DNA from: Bacteroidota bacterium
GTDB taxonomy: Bacteria; Bacteroidota; Bacteroidia; Bacteroidales; Cfx3-03
Direction of reading: 5' to 3'
DNA length: 64,000 nt
Assembly (NCBI GenBank): GCA_013390605.1
Contig: JACAUB010000001.1
Coordinates: forward strand, 3,663,786-3,727,785
Part shown: positions 9,025 to 18,904 of the stretch, in pieces
Numbering within the stretch: position 1 is the first letter of the stretch
How the letters are laid out: every line of letters begins with the position of its first letter
Notes under the pieces: generated by a model
What the model saw: only the letters and a program-made list of their open reading frames with translations
Told to the model about the DNA's origin: nothing
Databases searched by the model: none
Position numbers and translations under genes: made by a program

Positions 9025-10050
9025 ATGGGACTAACAACCTTATCTAAATCTCCTAAATACAAAAAGTTCATGTCAATGCTTTATGGTATTGGGGCATCAA
9101 TTGTAATTATCGGAGCGCTATTTAAAATCACCCATTGGGAAGGTGCTAACCTCTTCTTAAGCATAGGACTTATTACAGAAGCTATAATTTTCTTCTTCTC
9201 AGCATTTGAACAGCCCTTTGTAGATCCTGATTGGAGTTTAGTCCATCCTCAGATGGCACATCTTTATCACCCTGGAGAAAAATCAGCACCTCCTATCAAA
9301 CATGCAAAAACGGATACGGTAGCCGAACTTGATAACCTTTTATCAAAAGGTGGTATCGATCAAAAACTAATAGAAAGTTTAAGCAGTGGAATGCACAACC
9401 TCAGCGAAAATGCATCTAAGCTTTCGCAAGTCAGTTCAGCGGCTGTTGCCACCGGAGAATTCACACAAAATATTCAGGCAGCAACTCAAAATGTAAAAAA
9501 CCTCAGCGAGGGTTATCGTCGTAGTGCTGATTCATTAAACCTGGATGCTGACGCGAAACAAGAATATCTGCAGAATCTTAAAACAGCCTCACAGAGCATT
9601 GCTACCTTAACTAATATTTATAATGAAACAGCGGCGACAGTACAAAACGATCTATCAGCAACAGAACAACTAACTTCAGCTATAAAGAATGCTGCAAGTT
9701 CAGCTGTAGCTTTGAGCGAACATTATACCCAAACTGCACAATTCATAGCAAAATCAGTAAATGATTTAAGCACCTCTTCCGCTAATACCCATGAATATAC
9801 AGAGCAAGTAAAAAAGATTGCTCAAAACATGCAAGCTTTAAATGCCGTATATGAAATCCAACTAAAGAGTGTTCATGATCAAGTCTCAAATGCAGAGCAA
9901 CTCAAAGCAAGTGTAACTAATTTTATTGGAACAATCAACTCAAGTAACATCGAAATGGAAAGTTACAAGAAAGAGGTTGATACTTTAAATGCCAATGTTA
10001 AGAAGCTGAACAATATCTATGGCAATATGATCAATGCCATGAAGAGCTAA
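9025..10050 (+). CDS. porL: T9SS inner-membrane motor protein PorL/GldL
   Basis: Inner-membrane component that with PorM forms the proton-driven motor powering type IX secretion. Two membrane helices lie at about residues 18-40 and 44-63, and the first contains the conserved polar patch around KITHWEG, where a glutamate is implicated in proton coupling. The remaining ~270 residues are cytoplasmic and rich in heptad-like A/L/N/S repeats, suggesting a long coiled coil; this tail is typical of Bacteroidota GldL. It sits between porK and porM with short gaps, consistent with one operon. Confidence 0.95.
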   Translation: MGLTTLSKSPKYKKFMSMLYGIGASIVIIGALFKITHWEGANLFLSIGLITEAIIFFFSAFEQPFVDPDWSLVHPQMAHLYHPGEKSAPPIKHAKTDTVAELDNLLSKGGIDQKLIESLSSGMHNLSENASKLSQVSSAAVATGEFTQNIQAATQNVKNLSEGYRRSADSLNLDADAKQEYLQNLKTASQSIATLTNIYNETAATVQNDLSATEQLTSAIKNAASSAVALSEHYTQTAQFIAKSVNDLSTSSANTHEYTEQVKKIAQNMQALNAVYEIQLKSVHDQVSNAEQLKASVTNFIGTINSSNIEMESYKKEVDTLNANVKKLNNIYGNMINAMKS

Positions 10051-10093
10051 TTTGAGTCGAATCAACTAACTACAACTCTGATAATTACAAATT

Positions 10094-11662
10094 ATGGCTG
10101 GATATAAAGAAACGCCGAGGCAGAAAATGATTGCAATGATGTACCTTGTACTTACAGCATTGCTAGCGTTAAATGTTTCGGTTGAGATTCTCGAAGCATT
10201 CATTGTCGTTAATGAAGGCATGGAGACAACCAACGAAAACTTGAACAGAAAAGTTACAGGTGCCTACAATAAATTTGAACAACAATATAGTTTAAATCCA
10301 AAAAAGGTAGCTCCATTCTTTGTACAAGCAAAAGCAGCACACAAGCTTAGTAACGATATGATCAGTTATCTTGAAAAAACAAAGTACGAAGCAATTGCGT
10401 ATTCTGAAGGTATTACATATGATCAAGCAAGAATTACGCCACTCCGTGATCTGAAAAGTAAAGATAATTATGACAAATCGACCAACTTCTTCATTGGAAA
10501 CTCTCAGGACGGCTCAGCAGGTAGATCAAAAGAGTTAAAGGTTAAGATTGAAGAGTTTAATAATAAGATGTCACAATTTGTAGATCCTAAAGCGCGCGGA
10601 ACAATAAAAGGAACTATCAATCTGAAAGGGCCATTTCATGATGCTTCTGGCGTTCGTCAGAATTGGGAAATGCACCACTTCTATTATACTATTTTAGCTG
10701 CCGATGTCACAATTCTGAACAAATTAATCTCTGATGTAAGAGGATATGAGTTTGATGTACTAAATCATCTCTATTCATCTATATCAGAAGAGGACTTTAA
10801 ATTTAACCGTATTGAGGCAAAAGTAATTCCAAAAAGCAATTATGTATTTCTGGGCGACACGTATGAAGCTGACATCTTTGTTGCCGCTTCTGACGATAGC
10901 CAAAATCCAGAAGTCATTGTGAACGGGAGTGCTATAAAATCTACGGCAGGAATGGGGCATTATATGGCTAATGCTTCATCCGAAGGTTTAAAAACATATT
11001 CTGGATTCATCAGAGCAAAAGATGCTACAGGAGCTACAATAAGCTATCCATTTAAAAATGAATACCTGGTTGCCCCTCCTACCCTAACGGTATCACCCAC
11101 AAAAATGAATGTATTCTACATTGGTGTAGATAACCCTGTATCAATTTCAGCAGGTGGACTCTCTGATGCACAACTGATACCTACGATTACAGCACCGGCA
11201 TCTATTTCGCGAGCAGCAGGAGGAAAAGGTTGGGTGGTTCGTGTTTCAGGAGGTGCTAAAACTGCCAAGATATCAATTTCTGCAAAGGTTGATGGTAAAA
11301 TAAAAAGCCTTGGAGGAATGGAATTTCGTATTAAAAGGGTTCCAAGTCCTATCGCTAAGATTGGAAATACCGATGGTGGAGTCATCAACAAAAGCCTACT
11401 ACTTGCTGCCGGCGCTATCATCCCAAATATGCCCGAAGATTTTGAATTCAACCTCAATTTTGAGATTTTATCTTATACTTTTCTGGTAAGCAGAAGTGGT
11501 GATATTTCAACACGCGACATAAGAGGAAATATTTTACCTCAGGATGTAAAAAGTATTATCAGCTCAATGAAACGTGGTGAAAGAGTTTGGTTTGAAAACA
11601 TTATTGCACGTGGACCTGATGGAACTCGGAAACTGAATAATATATCATTGATTGTACAATAA
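10094..11662 (+). CDS. porM: T9SS motor protein PorM/GldM
   Basis: Inner-membrane-anchored periplasmic protein that partners PorL and contacts the PorK/PorN ring. The N-terminus MAGYKETPRQKMIAMMYLV and the single membrane helix (about residues 13-35, TALLALNVSVEIL) are diagnostic. The long periplasmic part contains a helical segment (to ~220) and beta-rich D2-D4 domains, ending with the KRGERVWFENI region. Length 522 is normal. The gene follows porL by 43 bases; porN is 159 bases further on, the largest gap in the operon. Confidence 0.95.
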   Translation: MAGYKETPRQKMIAMMYLVLTALLALNVSVEILEAFIVVNEGMETTNENLNRKVTGAYNKFEQQYSLNPKKVAPFFVQAKAAHKLSNDMISYLEKTKYEAIAYSEGITYDQARITPLRDLKSKDNYDKSTNFFIGNSQDGSAGRSKELKVKIEEFNNKMSQFVDPKARGTIKGTINLKGPFHDASGVRQNWEMHHFYYTILAADVTILNKLISDVRGYEFDVLNHLYSSISEEDFKFNRIEAKVIPKSNYVFLGDTYEADIFVAASDDSQNPEVIVNGSAIKSTAGMGHYMANASSEGLKTYSGFIRAKDATGATISYPFKNEYLVAPPTLTVSPTKMNVFYIGVDNPVSISAGGLSDAQLIPTITAPASISRAAGGKGWVVRVSGGAKTAKISISAKVDGKIKSLGGMEFRIKRVPSPIAKIGNTDGGVINKSLLLAAGAIIPNMPEDFEFNLNFEILSYTFLVSRSGDISTRDIRGNILPQDVKSIISSMKRGERVWFENIIARGPDGTRKLNNISLIVQ

Positions 11663-11821
11663 AAAATAACCATTGATATAATTTGTAAAATAATTTTCTT
11701 CAAAAGAAGCTGATAACAAAAAGAAACTGACGAATAAACTGAACGGATTCAATTGTCGCAATGATAATAAAAAAATGAAACGGTTCTTTTTTTCGAACAT
11801 TTAAGAATAAAATATTTGCGT

Positions 11822-12682
11822 ATGAAGACTATAGCAACCGTACTATCGTTTTTGAGTTTGTTACTAAGCATTAGCTTAGGTGTTACAGCTCAAAACACAC
11901 CAACAGTTCCAGTAATCGACGGAATTGCAAATAGAACTGCAATTTCAGAGAAAAAACCACTGTCGTATGCTTGGGTACGTGAATCTGATATCGCATGGTC
12001 AAGAAGGGTTTGGCGTGTAATAGACACACGAGAAAAAATGAATCAACCATTCTATTTTCCTGAAGTAGCTCATAATAACTGGAAGAATCTGGCAACAGTA
12101 TTACTTGATGCAGTACAAGAGGGAAAGATCACTGCTTATGACGCTTCAAGTCCTACCGATGAGTTTATCGTCCCTTTATCATACAACGATCTAATGAAGA
12201 GATTACAACGGAAAGACTCTATGCATCTTCAACGTTCCAAACCTCCTTATGAATATTATGATACGCTGATCACAAAAACTTTTAATCCAAGTGATGTTAA
12301 GCGTTTTAGGATCAAGGAGGACTGGTTTTTTGATAAACAGCGCTCTGTTATGGAAGTTCGTATCATTGGAATCTGCCCTGTTCGTGATAATATTGACGAT
12401 AAAGGAAATATCCGCGGAAACGATCCGCTTTTCTGGATTTATTACCCCGAAGCAAGACCAATTCTTGCCAAAGCTGAAGTATTTAACCTCAAGAATGGTG
12501 CAGAAAGGCGGTCGTATGATGATATATTTCTGAAACGACTTTTTGCTAGTTATGTATATAAAGAAGAAAATGTGTTCGACCGAAAAATTACAGAATATTC
12601 CCAGGGTATTGATGCCATTTTGGAATCCGATCGTATCAAACGTGAGCTAATTGATTTTGAAGAAGAACTCTGGCAATATTAA
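11822..12682 (+). CDS. porN: T9SS ring protein PorN/GldN
   Basis: Periplasmic partner of the lipoprotein PorK in the T9SS ring. The protein opens with a signal peptide (MKTIATVLSFLSLLLSISLG, cleaved after ...TAQ). The frame can be extended to a TTG at 11816, but the ATG at 11822 is preferred. Typical family segments are RESDIAWSRRVWRVIDTREKMN, IKEDWFFDKQRSVMEVRIIG and LFWIYYPEAR. Length 286. It ends the T9SS operon at an intrinsic terminator. The 159-base gap after porM may carry a secondary promoter, but no clear consensus box is seen. Confidence 0.94.
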   Translation: MKTIATVLSFLSLLLSISLGVTAQNTPTVPVIDGIANRTAISEKKPLSYAWVRESDIAWSRRVWRVIDTREKMNQPFYFPEVAHNNWKNLATVLLDAVQEGKITAYDASSPTDEFIVPLSYNDLMKRLQRKDSMHLQRSKPPYEYYDTLITKTFNPSDVKRFRIKEDWFFDKQRSVMEVRIIGICPVRDNIDDKGNIRGNDPLFWIYYPEARPILAKAEVFNLKNGAERRSYDDIFLKRLFASYVYKEENVFDRKITEYSQGIDAILESDRIKRELIDFEEELWQY

Positions 12683-12698
12683 ATTATATTTATTGCTT

Positions 12699-12737
12699 AA
12701 AACAAGCCTTTCGATAACGGGAGGCTTGTTTTGTTTA
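12699..12737 (+). terminator. Intrinsic terminator after porN
   Basis: An 11-bp perfect stem (AAAACAAGCCT, 12699-12709, with 12722-12732) has a 12-base loop and a short T-rich tail. It closes the T9SS operon and overlaps the recG promoter's -33 element. Confidence 0.88.
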
Positions 12738-12756
12738 ATAGAGGAACCTATTTTTG
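12726..12756 (+). promoter_or_regulatory. Promoter of recG (Bacteroidota consensus)
   Basis: TTG at 12726-12728, a 20-base spacer, then TATTTTTG (12749-12756) fits TTG-N19/20-TAnnTTTG. The predicted transcript start is about 12762, giving a 15-base leader before the ATG at 12777. The -33 element lies inside the 3' arm of the preceding terminator. Confidence 0.6.
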
Positions 12757-12776
12757 TGTGATAGTGACAATGAATA

Positions 12777-14882
12777 ATGAACGACTTTCTCATTACCCCG
12801 GTTGAATATTTAAAGGGCGTCGGACCTAAACGAGCTGATGTACTTAAGAAAGAGTTAAATGTTCACACATTTGGCGATCTACTTGAGTGTTATCCCTTTC
12901 GGTATATTGACAGAAGTAAATTCTATAAAACAACAGAAATCAATAGTGACAGTGCTTACGTACAACTGAAAGGCAGGATTTTAAATCTACAATTTGCAGG
13001 TGAAGGTCGTAGTAAAAGAATGACAGCTATCCTAAAAGATGATCAGGGAGAACTCGAATTAGTTTGGTTTCAAGGAATAAAATGGGCCAAAGAGAAAATA
13101 GTGCCAGGGGTAGAATATGTTGTATTTGGCAAACCCAGTTATTTTAATGGTCAATACAACATGGCTCATCCAGAATTAGAGACTACTGCTGAGCTATTAA
13201 CCGGAATCACTGAGACATTACAACCACAATATAATTCGTCAGAGACACTTAAATCAAAAGGATTTAACAGCACAGGGTTTCGCAAAATAATGCGAACACT
13301 GGTAACAATGGCTCAATCTAGTATTCCTGAAATTCTTCCACCCAACTTAATTCAACGATTTAAGCTCATATCGCATGAAGCTGCATTAATAAATATTCAC
13401 TTTCCCCAAAGCCCCGAGATATTATCAAAAGCCCAGGCTCGCTTACGTTTTGAAGAACTCTTCTTTGTACAATTAAGACTGCTTCGACAAAAGAGCATCC
13501 GTACACGTCAAATTAAGGGAATGGAGTTTAAAACAGTAGGCGACTATTTTAATCGTTTTTACCACGAGAAGCTTCCCTTTGCATTAACAGGTGCTCAAAA
13601 GAAAGTAATTAAAGAGATTCGGCTTGATTTAGGCTCAGGGAAACAGATGAATAGATTACTTCAAGGCGATGTAGGAAGTGGAAAAACATTAGTGGCTTTG
13701 ATGTGTATGCTCATTGCTTTAGATAATGGTTATCAGGCATGTCTCATGGCACCTACTGAAATATTAGCCGCACAACATTTAAAATCAATTACCCGTATGG
13801 TCGAAGGGTTAGATATTGAGGTTGAATTATTAACCGGGTCAACAAGAGTTGTTAAACGACGCAAGATTGATGTAGCATTAAGAGAAGGATCGTTAAAGAT
13901 TTTGATAGGAACCCACGCTCTTTTTGAAGACCGTGTCGTTTTCAATAATCTGGGATTAGTTATTATAGATGAACAACATCGCTTTGGTGTAGCACAACGG
14001 GCAAGGATGTGGACAAAGAATAGTACCCCTCCGCATATACTGGTTATGACAGCAACCCCTATCCCCAGAACACTAGCCATGACACTTTACGGTGATCTTG
14101 ATTTAAGCGTCATTGACGAATTACCTCCAGGGAGAAAACCTATTCAAACATATCATATTACGGATAGCAAACGCCTTCGTTTGTTTGGGTTTATGAAAGA
14201 GCAGATAACTCTGGGACGACAGGTTTACGTTGTATATCCACTCATACAGGAGTCTGAAAAGTCTGATTTAGTAGATTTAATGAATGGATATGAAGCAATC
14301 TCTAAAGCCTTTCCGCTTCCAAAATATGCGGTGAGCATGTTGCACGGAAAGATGAAGCCAGCAGATAAAGATTTTGAGATGCACCGTTTTGTAAAAGGAG
14401 AAACCAATATAATGGTAGCAACCACTGTCATCGAAGTTGGCGTAGATGTTCCGAATGCAACCATGATGGTCATCGAAAATGCTGAACGATTTGGCCTATC
14501 GCAACTACATCAGCTGCGTGGGCGTGTTGGTCGTGGTGCCGATCAATCACATTGCGTTTTGGTAACCGGTCCTAAATTATCATCAGATGGGAAAAAGAGA
14601 ATTGAGACCATGGTACGGAGCAATGATGGTTTTGAAATTGCCGAAGCCGATCTTCGTTTAAGAGGAGCCGGCGATATGCAAGGTACCCGTCAAAGTGGAA
14701 TAGCCGATTTACGTTTAGCTGATATCATCAGAGATGAGCATCTTTTAAAAGTTGCTCGCAGCATAGTTATGGAATTACTCGAAGATGACCCGATGCTTGA
14801 AAAGCCCGAACATAAACGGTTAACAAATTATCTACGCTATCAACGTAGACATGAACCATTAAACTGGGGAATGATTTCGTAA
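12777..14882 (+). CDS. recG: ATP-dependent DNA helicase RecG
   Basis: Double-stranded DNA translocase that remodels stalled replication forks and Holliday junctions. Visible are the N-terminal wedge/OB domain (about residues 55-160), Walker A GDVGSGKT near 298, motif II DEQHRFG near 398, motif III TATPIPRT, and motif VI QLRGRVGRG near 580, followed by the C-terminal RecG-type domain. Length 701 is normal. An ATG seven bases upstream is out of frame. The gene has its own promoter after the T9SS terminator, and pheT follows with a separate promoter. Confidence 0.97.
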   Translation: MNDFLITPVEYLKGVGPKRADVLKKELNVHTFGDLLECYPFRYIDRSKFYKTTEINSDSAYVQLKGRILNLQFAGEGRSKRMTAILKDDQGELELVWFQGIKWAKEKIVPGVEYVVFGKPSYFNGQYNMAHPELETTAELLTGITETLQPQYNSSETLKSKGFNSTGFRKIMRTLVTMAQSSIPEILPPNLIQRFKLISHEAALINIHFPQSPEILSKAQARLRFEELFFVQLRLLRQKSIRTRQIKGMEFKTVGDYFNRFYHEKLPFALTGAQKKVIKEIRLDLGSGKQMNRLLQGDVGSGKTLVALMCMLIALDNGYQACLMAPTEILAAQHLKSITRMVEGLDIEVELLTGSTRVVKRRKIDVALREGSLKILIGTHALFEDRVVFNNLGLVIIDEQHRFGVAQRARMWTKNSTPPHILVMTATPIPRTLAMTLYGDLDLSVIDELPPGRKPIQTYHITDSKRLRLFGFMKEQITLGRQVYVVYPLIQESEKSDLVDLMNGYEAISKAFPLPKYAVSMLHGKMKPADKDFEMHRFVKGETNIMVATTVIEVGVDVPNATMMVIENAERFGLSQLHQLRGRVGRGADQSHCVLVTGPKLSSDGKKRIETMVRSNDGFEIAEADLRLRGAGDMQGTRQSGIADLRLADIIRDEHLLKVARSIVMELLEDDPMLEKPEHKRLTNYLRYQRRHEPLNWGMIS

Positions 14883-14886
14883 AGAT

Positions 14887-14917
14887 TTGTTCTTTTGCCC
14901 GATTCAGCCTACCTTTG
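14887..14917 (+). promoter_or_regulatory. Promoter of pheT (Bacteroidota consensus)
   Basis: TTG (14887-14889), a 20-base spacer and TACCTTTG (14910-14917) match the consensus exactly. The transcript would begin near 14923, downstream of an in-frame TTG at 14895, and so sets the pheT start at the ATG at 14973. Confidence 0.68.
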
Positions 14918-14972
14918 CACAAAGAAAGAGCAGAGAATAAGCTGTCTTGTTTTTTCTGATAAAAAGAGAACC

Positions 14973-17441
14973 ATGAAGATTTCAAATAATTGGCTAAAAA
15001 ATTACCTTACGCTGGAATTGCATCCCGAAAAGGTATCGCGTATCTTAACTGATTGTGGACTAGAAGTTGAAGGCATCGAACAATATGAATCACTAAAAGG
15101 AGGCCTTCAGGGCGTTTTCATTGGTGAAGTCATTACCTGCGAGAAGCATCCAAACTCTGATCATCTTAGTGTAACTACTGTTGATGTAGGCAGGCCGGAG
15201 TATTTACACATTGTATGTGGAGCTCAAAATGTTGCAGCTGGACAAAAAGTGCCGGTAGCTACCATTGGAACCATTCTTTACAATGGAAATGAACCCTTTG
15301 AAATCAAAAAGTCTAAAATAAGAGGTGAACTTTCTGAAGGGATGATCTGTGCAGAAGATGAACTAGGAATTGGGACATCACATGAAGGTATCATGGTTCT
15401 CGATCCTGCATCAAAGGTTGGAACATCCGCAAAAGAGTTCTTTGGACTATATGAAGATGCCGTTTACGAAATAGGCCTCACGCCTAACCGTAGTGATGCT
15501 ACTTCACATTTTGGTGTTGCACGCGATCTAGCTGCAGCATTAAATAATCGTAAAGAAGAAAAAGGTGGTGTTTCACTGAAGCTTCCTGATGTAAGTGCAT
15601 TTAAAACAGACAATCACGATCTACAGATAGAAGTTGTTGTAGAATCCCCTGAAGCATGTCCACGTTACTCTGGCGTAACCATCAAGGGAGTAAAAATAGC
15701 TCCATCACCTCAATGGTTGCAAAATTATTTAAAAGCAATCGGGTTGCGTCCTATTAATAACGTGGTAGATGTTACCAATTTTGTTTTGATGGAGCTGGGT
15801 CAACCGCTTCATGCTTTTGATGCCGATCAAATAAAAGGAGATAAGGTTGTTGTAAAGAAATTGGCAAAAGGAACCAAGTTTATCACACTCGATGAAGTTG
15901 AACGTGAACTGGTTGCCGATGATTTAATGATCTGTAATGCTGAAGAGGGCATGTGCATAGGTGGTGTATTTGGTGGACTTCATGCAGGCGTCTCCGATAA
16001 TACTGTAAACCTCTTTATTGAAAGTGCTTATTTCGATCCAACACATATTCGTAAAACAGCAAAAGCACATGGTTTGAAAACCGATGCTTCGTTTAGATTT
16101 GAACGTGGAACAGATCCTAATGCTACCATTTATGCATTAAAACGCGCAGCGCTTCTCATAAAAGAAGTAGCAGGTGGCCAAATCTCTTCTGATATCGTTG
16201 ATGTTTATCCAACATTCATTAATAATCGCGAAGTTGAGATCAACTTTGAACGCGTTGCCAAAGTAATCGGAAAAGAGATTGCGCCTGATATTATCAAATC
16301 TATTCTTGAATCACTTGAAATAAAAGTATTGAGCCAACACAATGAAGGGATGTTGCTTTCAATACCTACCTTCAAAGTAGATGTTACTCGCGAAGCAGAT
16401 GTTATAGAAGAGATTCTACGCATTTATGGTTACAACAATATCGAAATAAGTGATCGGCTAAATGCAACCCTCTCCTATCGTCCAAAACCAGATACTGAAA
16501 AGTTAAGAAATACCATTGCAGATTTATTAGCGTCAAATGGATATAGCGAAATAATGACCAACTCCTTAACCAAGATTGATTATTATCAAGCAAATGAAGA
16601 GTTTCCAATTGAAAAAAGCGTAAAGATCTTAAATCCTCTAAGCCGTGATCTGGGAGTAATGCGTCAAACGCTCCTATATGGTGGTCTGGAAAGCGTTGCA
16701 TATAATGTAAATCGTAGAGCATCCGACCTTCGTTTTTTTGAGTTTGGAAACGTTTATAACATCAATCCTGACAAAGCTGATGAAACAAGCGTAACAAAAC
16801 GATATACAGAACGCCAACAACTTGCCATTTATATCACAGGTAGAAAAGAGAATGAAAACTGGAAAAATAATGATCATCAGGTAGATTTCTTTGATCTGAA
16901 GAGAATTATACTTACGATCCTTTCACGCTTGGGTGTTGTAGAAAAAGACATTGTTGCTGAAGCATTATCCGGTAAAAGTATTTCACAAGGCCTACGTTTA
17001 AAGGTTCGCCAAAAAGCTGTGGCCGAATTTGGAATTCTTTCAGAAAAGCTGTTGAAACAATTTGATCTAAAACACACTGTTTACTATGCAGTTATTCAGT
17101 GGGAAGATCTACTAAAGATTTGTGGTAATCATAAAATAACCTTCTCCGAAATATCAAAATACCCTGAAGTACGTCGTGACCTGGCATTAGTATTAGACAA
17201 AGAAATTACTTTTGCTGATATACAGCGCATTGCCGGTCAATATGGAAAGAAAATGTTACGTAAAGTAAATCTCTTCGATGTTTATGAAGGCGATAAGATT
17301 GAACAGGGGAAAAAATCGTATGCTGTTAGCTTCATCCTTCAAGACGAAGATAAAACGTTGGCAGAAAAAGAAATCGACTCATTTATGAACCGTTTAATGA
17401 TAGCATTTGAGAAAGATCTTGGCGCCATCATCCGAAAATAA
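14973..17441 (+). CDS. pheT: Phenylalanine--tRNA ligase beta subunit
   Basis: Beta chain of the heterotetrameric PheRS. Domains in order: N-terminal tRNA-binding OB/EMAPII-like domain (about residues 40-150, with HPNSDHLSV and VCGAQNV), B3/4 editing domain, B5 domain, the catalytic-like core (SFRFERGTDP), and the C-terminal ferredoxin-fold anticodon-binding domain (ISKYPEVRRDLALVLD). From the ATG at 14973 the protein is 822 residues, as expected. The frame is open back to a TTG at 14895, but a strong promoter overlaps that extension, so the longer form is unlikely. A terminator follows. Confidence 0.97.
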   Translation: MKISNNWLKNYLTLELHPEKVSRILTDCGLEVEGIEQYESLKGGLQGVFIGEVITCEKHPNSDHLSVTTVDVGRPEYLHIVCGAQNVAAGQKVPVATIGTILYNGNEPFEIKKSKIRGELSEGMICAEDELGIGTSHEGIMVLDPASKVGTSAKEFFGLYEDAVYEIGLTPNRSDATSHFGVARDLAAALNNRKEEKGGVSLKLPDVSAFKTDNHDLQIEVVVESPEACPRYSGVTIKGVKIAPSPQWLQNYLKAIGLRPINNVVDVTNFVLMELGQPLHAFDADQIKGDKVVVKKLAKGTKFITLDEVERELVADDLMICNAEEGMCIGGVFGGLHAGVSDNTVNLFIESAYFDPTHIRKTAKAHGLKTDASFRFERGTDPNATIYALKRAALLIKEVAGGQISSDIVDVYPTFINNREVEINFERVAKVIGKEIAPDIIKSILESLEIKVLSQHNEGMLLSIPTFKVDVTREADVIEEILRIYGYNNIEISDRLNATLSYRPKPDTEKLRNTIADLLASNGYSEIMTNSLTKIDYYQANEEFPIEKSVKILNPLSRDLGVMRQTLLYGGLESVAYNVNRRASDLRFFEFGNVYNINPDKADETSVTKRYTERQQLAIYITGRKENENWKNNDHQVDFFDLKRIILTILSRLGVVEKDIVAEALSGKSISQGLRLKVRQKAVAEFGILSEKLLKQFDLKHTVYYAVIQWEDLLKICGNHKITFSEISKYPEVRRDLALVLDKEITFADIQRIAGQYGKKMLRKVNLFDVYEGDKIEQGKKSYAVSFILQDEDKTLAEKEIDSFMNRLMIAFEKDLGAIIRK

Positions 17442-17462
17442 ACCGGTATAAACCCAATCCTC

Positions 17463-17500
17463 AAGGCCGTTTCAATTATTGAGACGGTCTTTTGTTTTTT
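17463..17500 (+). terminator. Intrinsic terminator after pheT
   Basis: A 13-bp stem with two G-U pairs (17463-17475 with 17479-17491) and a three-base loop is followed by a T-rich tract. Confidence 0.8.
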
Positions 17501-17641
17501 ATAGTATATATTTTTGATATTCAACAACTAACGAAACATCATGCCATATTGTCAATATTCATGTTAATTTAACAGATTTTAATATCATTTTGAGTTGAAA
17601 TGAATTAATTTTGTAATAATATAGTTAAACATAAAGAAAGT

Positions 17642-18886
17642 ATGGATATTCAAGCCATCAAACAACGATTTGGTATTATTGGAAATTCGAATGCACTGGA
17701 AAGAGCAATAGATATTGCCCGACAAGTATCACCAACCGATATAACAGTTTTAGTAACAGGAGAAAGCGGCGTAGGAAAAGAAAACTTTCCTCAAATCATA
17801 CATCAGTTAAGTGCCCGGAAACATGGTCCTTATATTGCCGTAAACTGTGGTGCAATTCCTGAAGGCACCATAGATTCTGAGCTTTTTGGACATGAAAAGG
17901 GATCATTCACCGGAGCACACGAAGCCCGAAAGGGATACTTCGAAGTAGCTAATGGTGGAACGATCTTCTTAGATGAAGTAGCCGAGCTTCCTTTATCTAC
18001 ACAGGTCAGATTACTTCGTGTACTAGAAACCGGCGAATTTATGAGAGTTGGATCCTCAAAAGTTATTAAATCAAATGTTCGCGTAGTAGCTGCAACCAAT
18101 GTAGATATTCCGGAAGCTATAGATCAGGGAAAATTCAGACAAGATTTATACTATCGTCTAAATACTGTTCCTATCAATGTACCTCCCCTGAGAGAGCGAA
18201 AAGAAGATATTCCTTTGCTGTTTAGAAAATTTGCAGTTGACTTTGCCGAGAAGTACAGAATGCCCTCTTTAGAATTAGAAGAAGATGCCAGGCGTTTGCT
18301 TATGAACTATCGTTGGCAAGGAAATATCCGTCAGTTAAAGAATATAACCGAACAGATATCAATCATTGAAGAGTTTAGGGTTGTCTCCGGTGCTGTACTT
18401 GCAAAATATCTCCCCGATTCACAAAGAAGAGAGCTTCCCATGTTGTACAAAAAAGAGGATGCATTCTCTGGTCCTTCCGAACGTGAGTTGCTCTACAAAG
18501 TACTCTTCGATATGAAACGCGATATCAATGACCTAAAAAAACTCGTGGTCGATATTATGGATCATACCGAGATGCCTACACCTTCAATAAAACCCGAAGC
18601 TACTCAAAATCTAAGTACATTATATCCTGAATATAAAGAGATCATTCATAATCAAGACTTAGATGAAGAACTTAATAATATTCACACACCAATGACAAAG
18701 CCTGGCGAAATAACGTTTCATCACTCAGAGATTATTGAGGAAGAGCTTTCATTAGAGAAAAAGCAGATGGATCTTATTAAAAGAGCACTTGATAAACATA
18801 AAGGAAAAAGAAAACAGGCTGCAAATGAATTAGGAATATCTGAACGGACACTCTATCGCAAGATCAAAGAATACAACATTGAATAA
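17642..18886 (+). CDS. Sigma-54-dependent transcriptional activator without receiver domain
   Basis: AAA+ enhancer-binding protein that remodels RNA polymerase-sigma54. It starts directly with the AAA+ domain (Walker A GESGVGKE near residues 40-47, Walker B GGTIFLDEV near 105-113, R-finger region RQDLYYRLN) and ends with a Fis-type helix-turn-helix (KQAANELGISERTLYRKI, last 30 residues). The sigma54-contacting loop reads GSFTGA instead of the usual GAFTGA. No N-terminal sensor is present, so its input must be partner- or level-based. The gene is 18 bases upstream of porW and probably co-transcribed, a frequent Bacteroidota arrangement. Confidence 0.92.
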   Translation: MDIQAIKQRFGIIGNSNALERAIDIARQVSPTDITVLVTGESGVGKENFPQIIHQLSARKHGPYIAVNCGAIPEGTIDSELFGHEKGSFTGAHEARKGYFEVANGGTIFLDEVAELPLSTQVRLLRVLETGEFMRVGSSKVIKSNVRVVAATNVDIPEAIDQGKFRQDLYYRLNTVPINVPPLRERKEDIPLLFRKFAVDFAEKYRMPSLELEEDARRLLMNYRWQGNIRQLKNITEQISIIEEFRVVSGAVLAKYLPDSQRRELPMLYKKEDAFSGPSERELLYKVLFDMKRDINDLKKLVVDIMDHTEMPTPSIKPEATQNLSTLYPEYKEIIHNQDLDEELNNIHTPMTKPGEITFHHSEIIEEELSLEKKQMDLIKRALDKHKGKRKQAANELGISERTLYRKIKEYNIE

Positions 18887-18904
18887 CATAATACAATAAG
18901 CTTA

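Noticed and set aside
11116..11457. A 113-residue open frame on the minus strand inside porM.
   Set aside because: Shadow of a strongly supported T9SS gene on the other strand; no signal or domain visible.
14895..14972. N-terminal extension of pheT from a TTG.
   Set aside because: A consensus promoter (-7 box 14910-14917) overlaps it, so the transcript would start after the TTG; PheT proteins begin at the MKISNNWL-type start.
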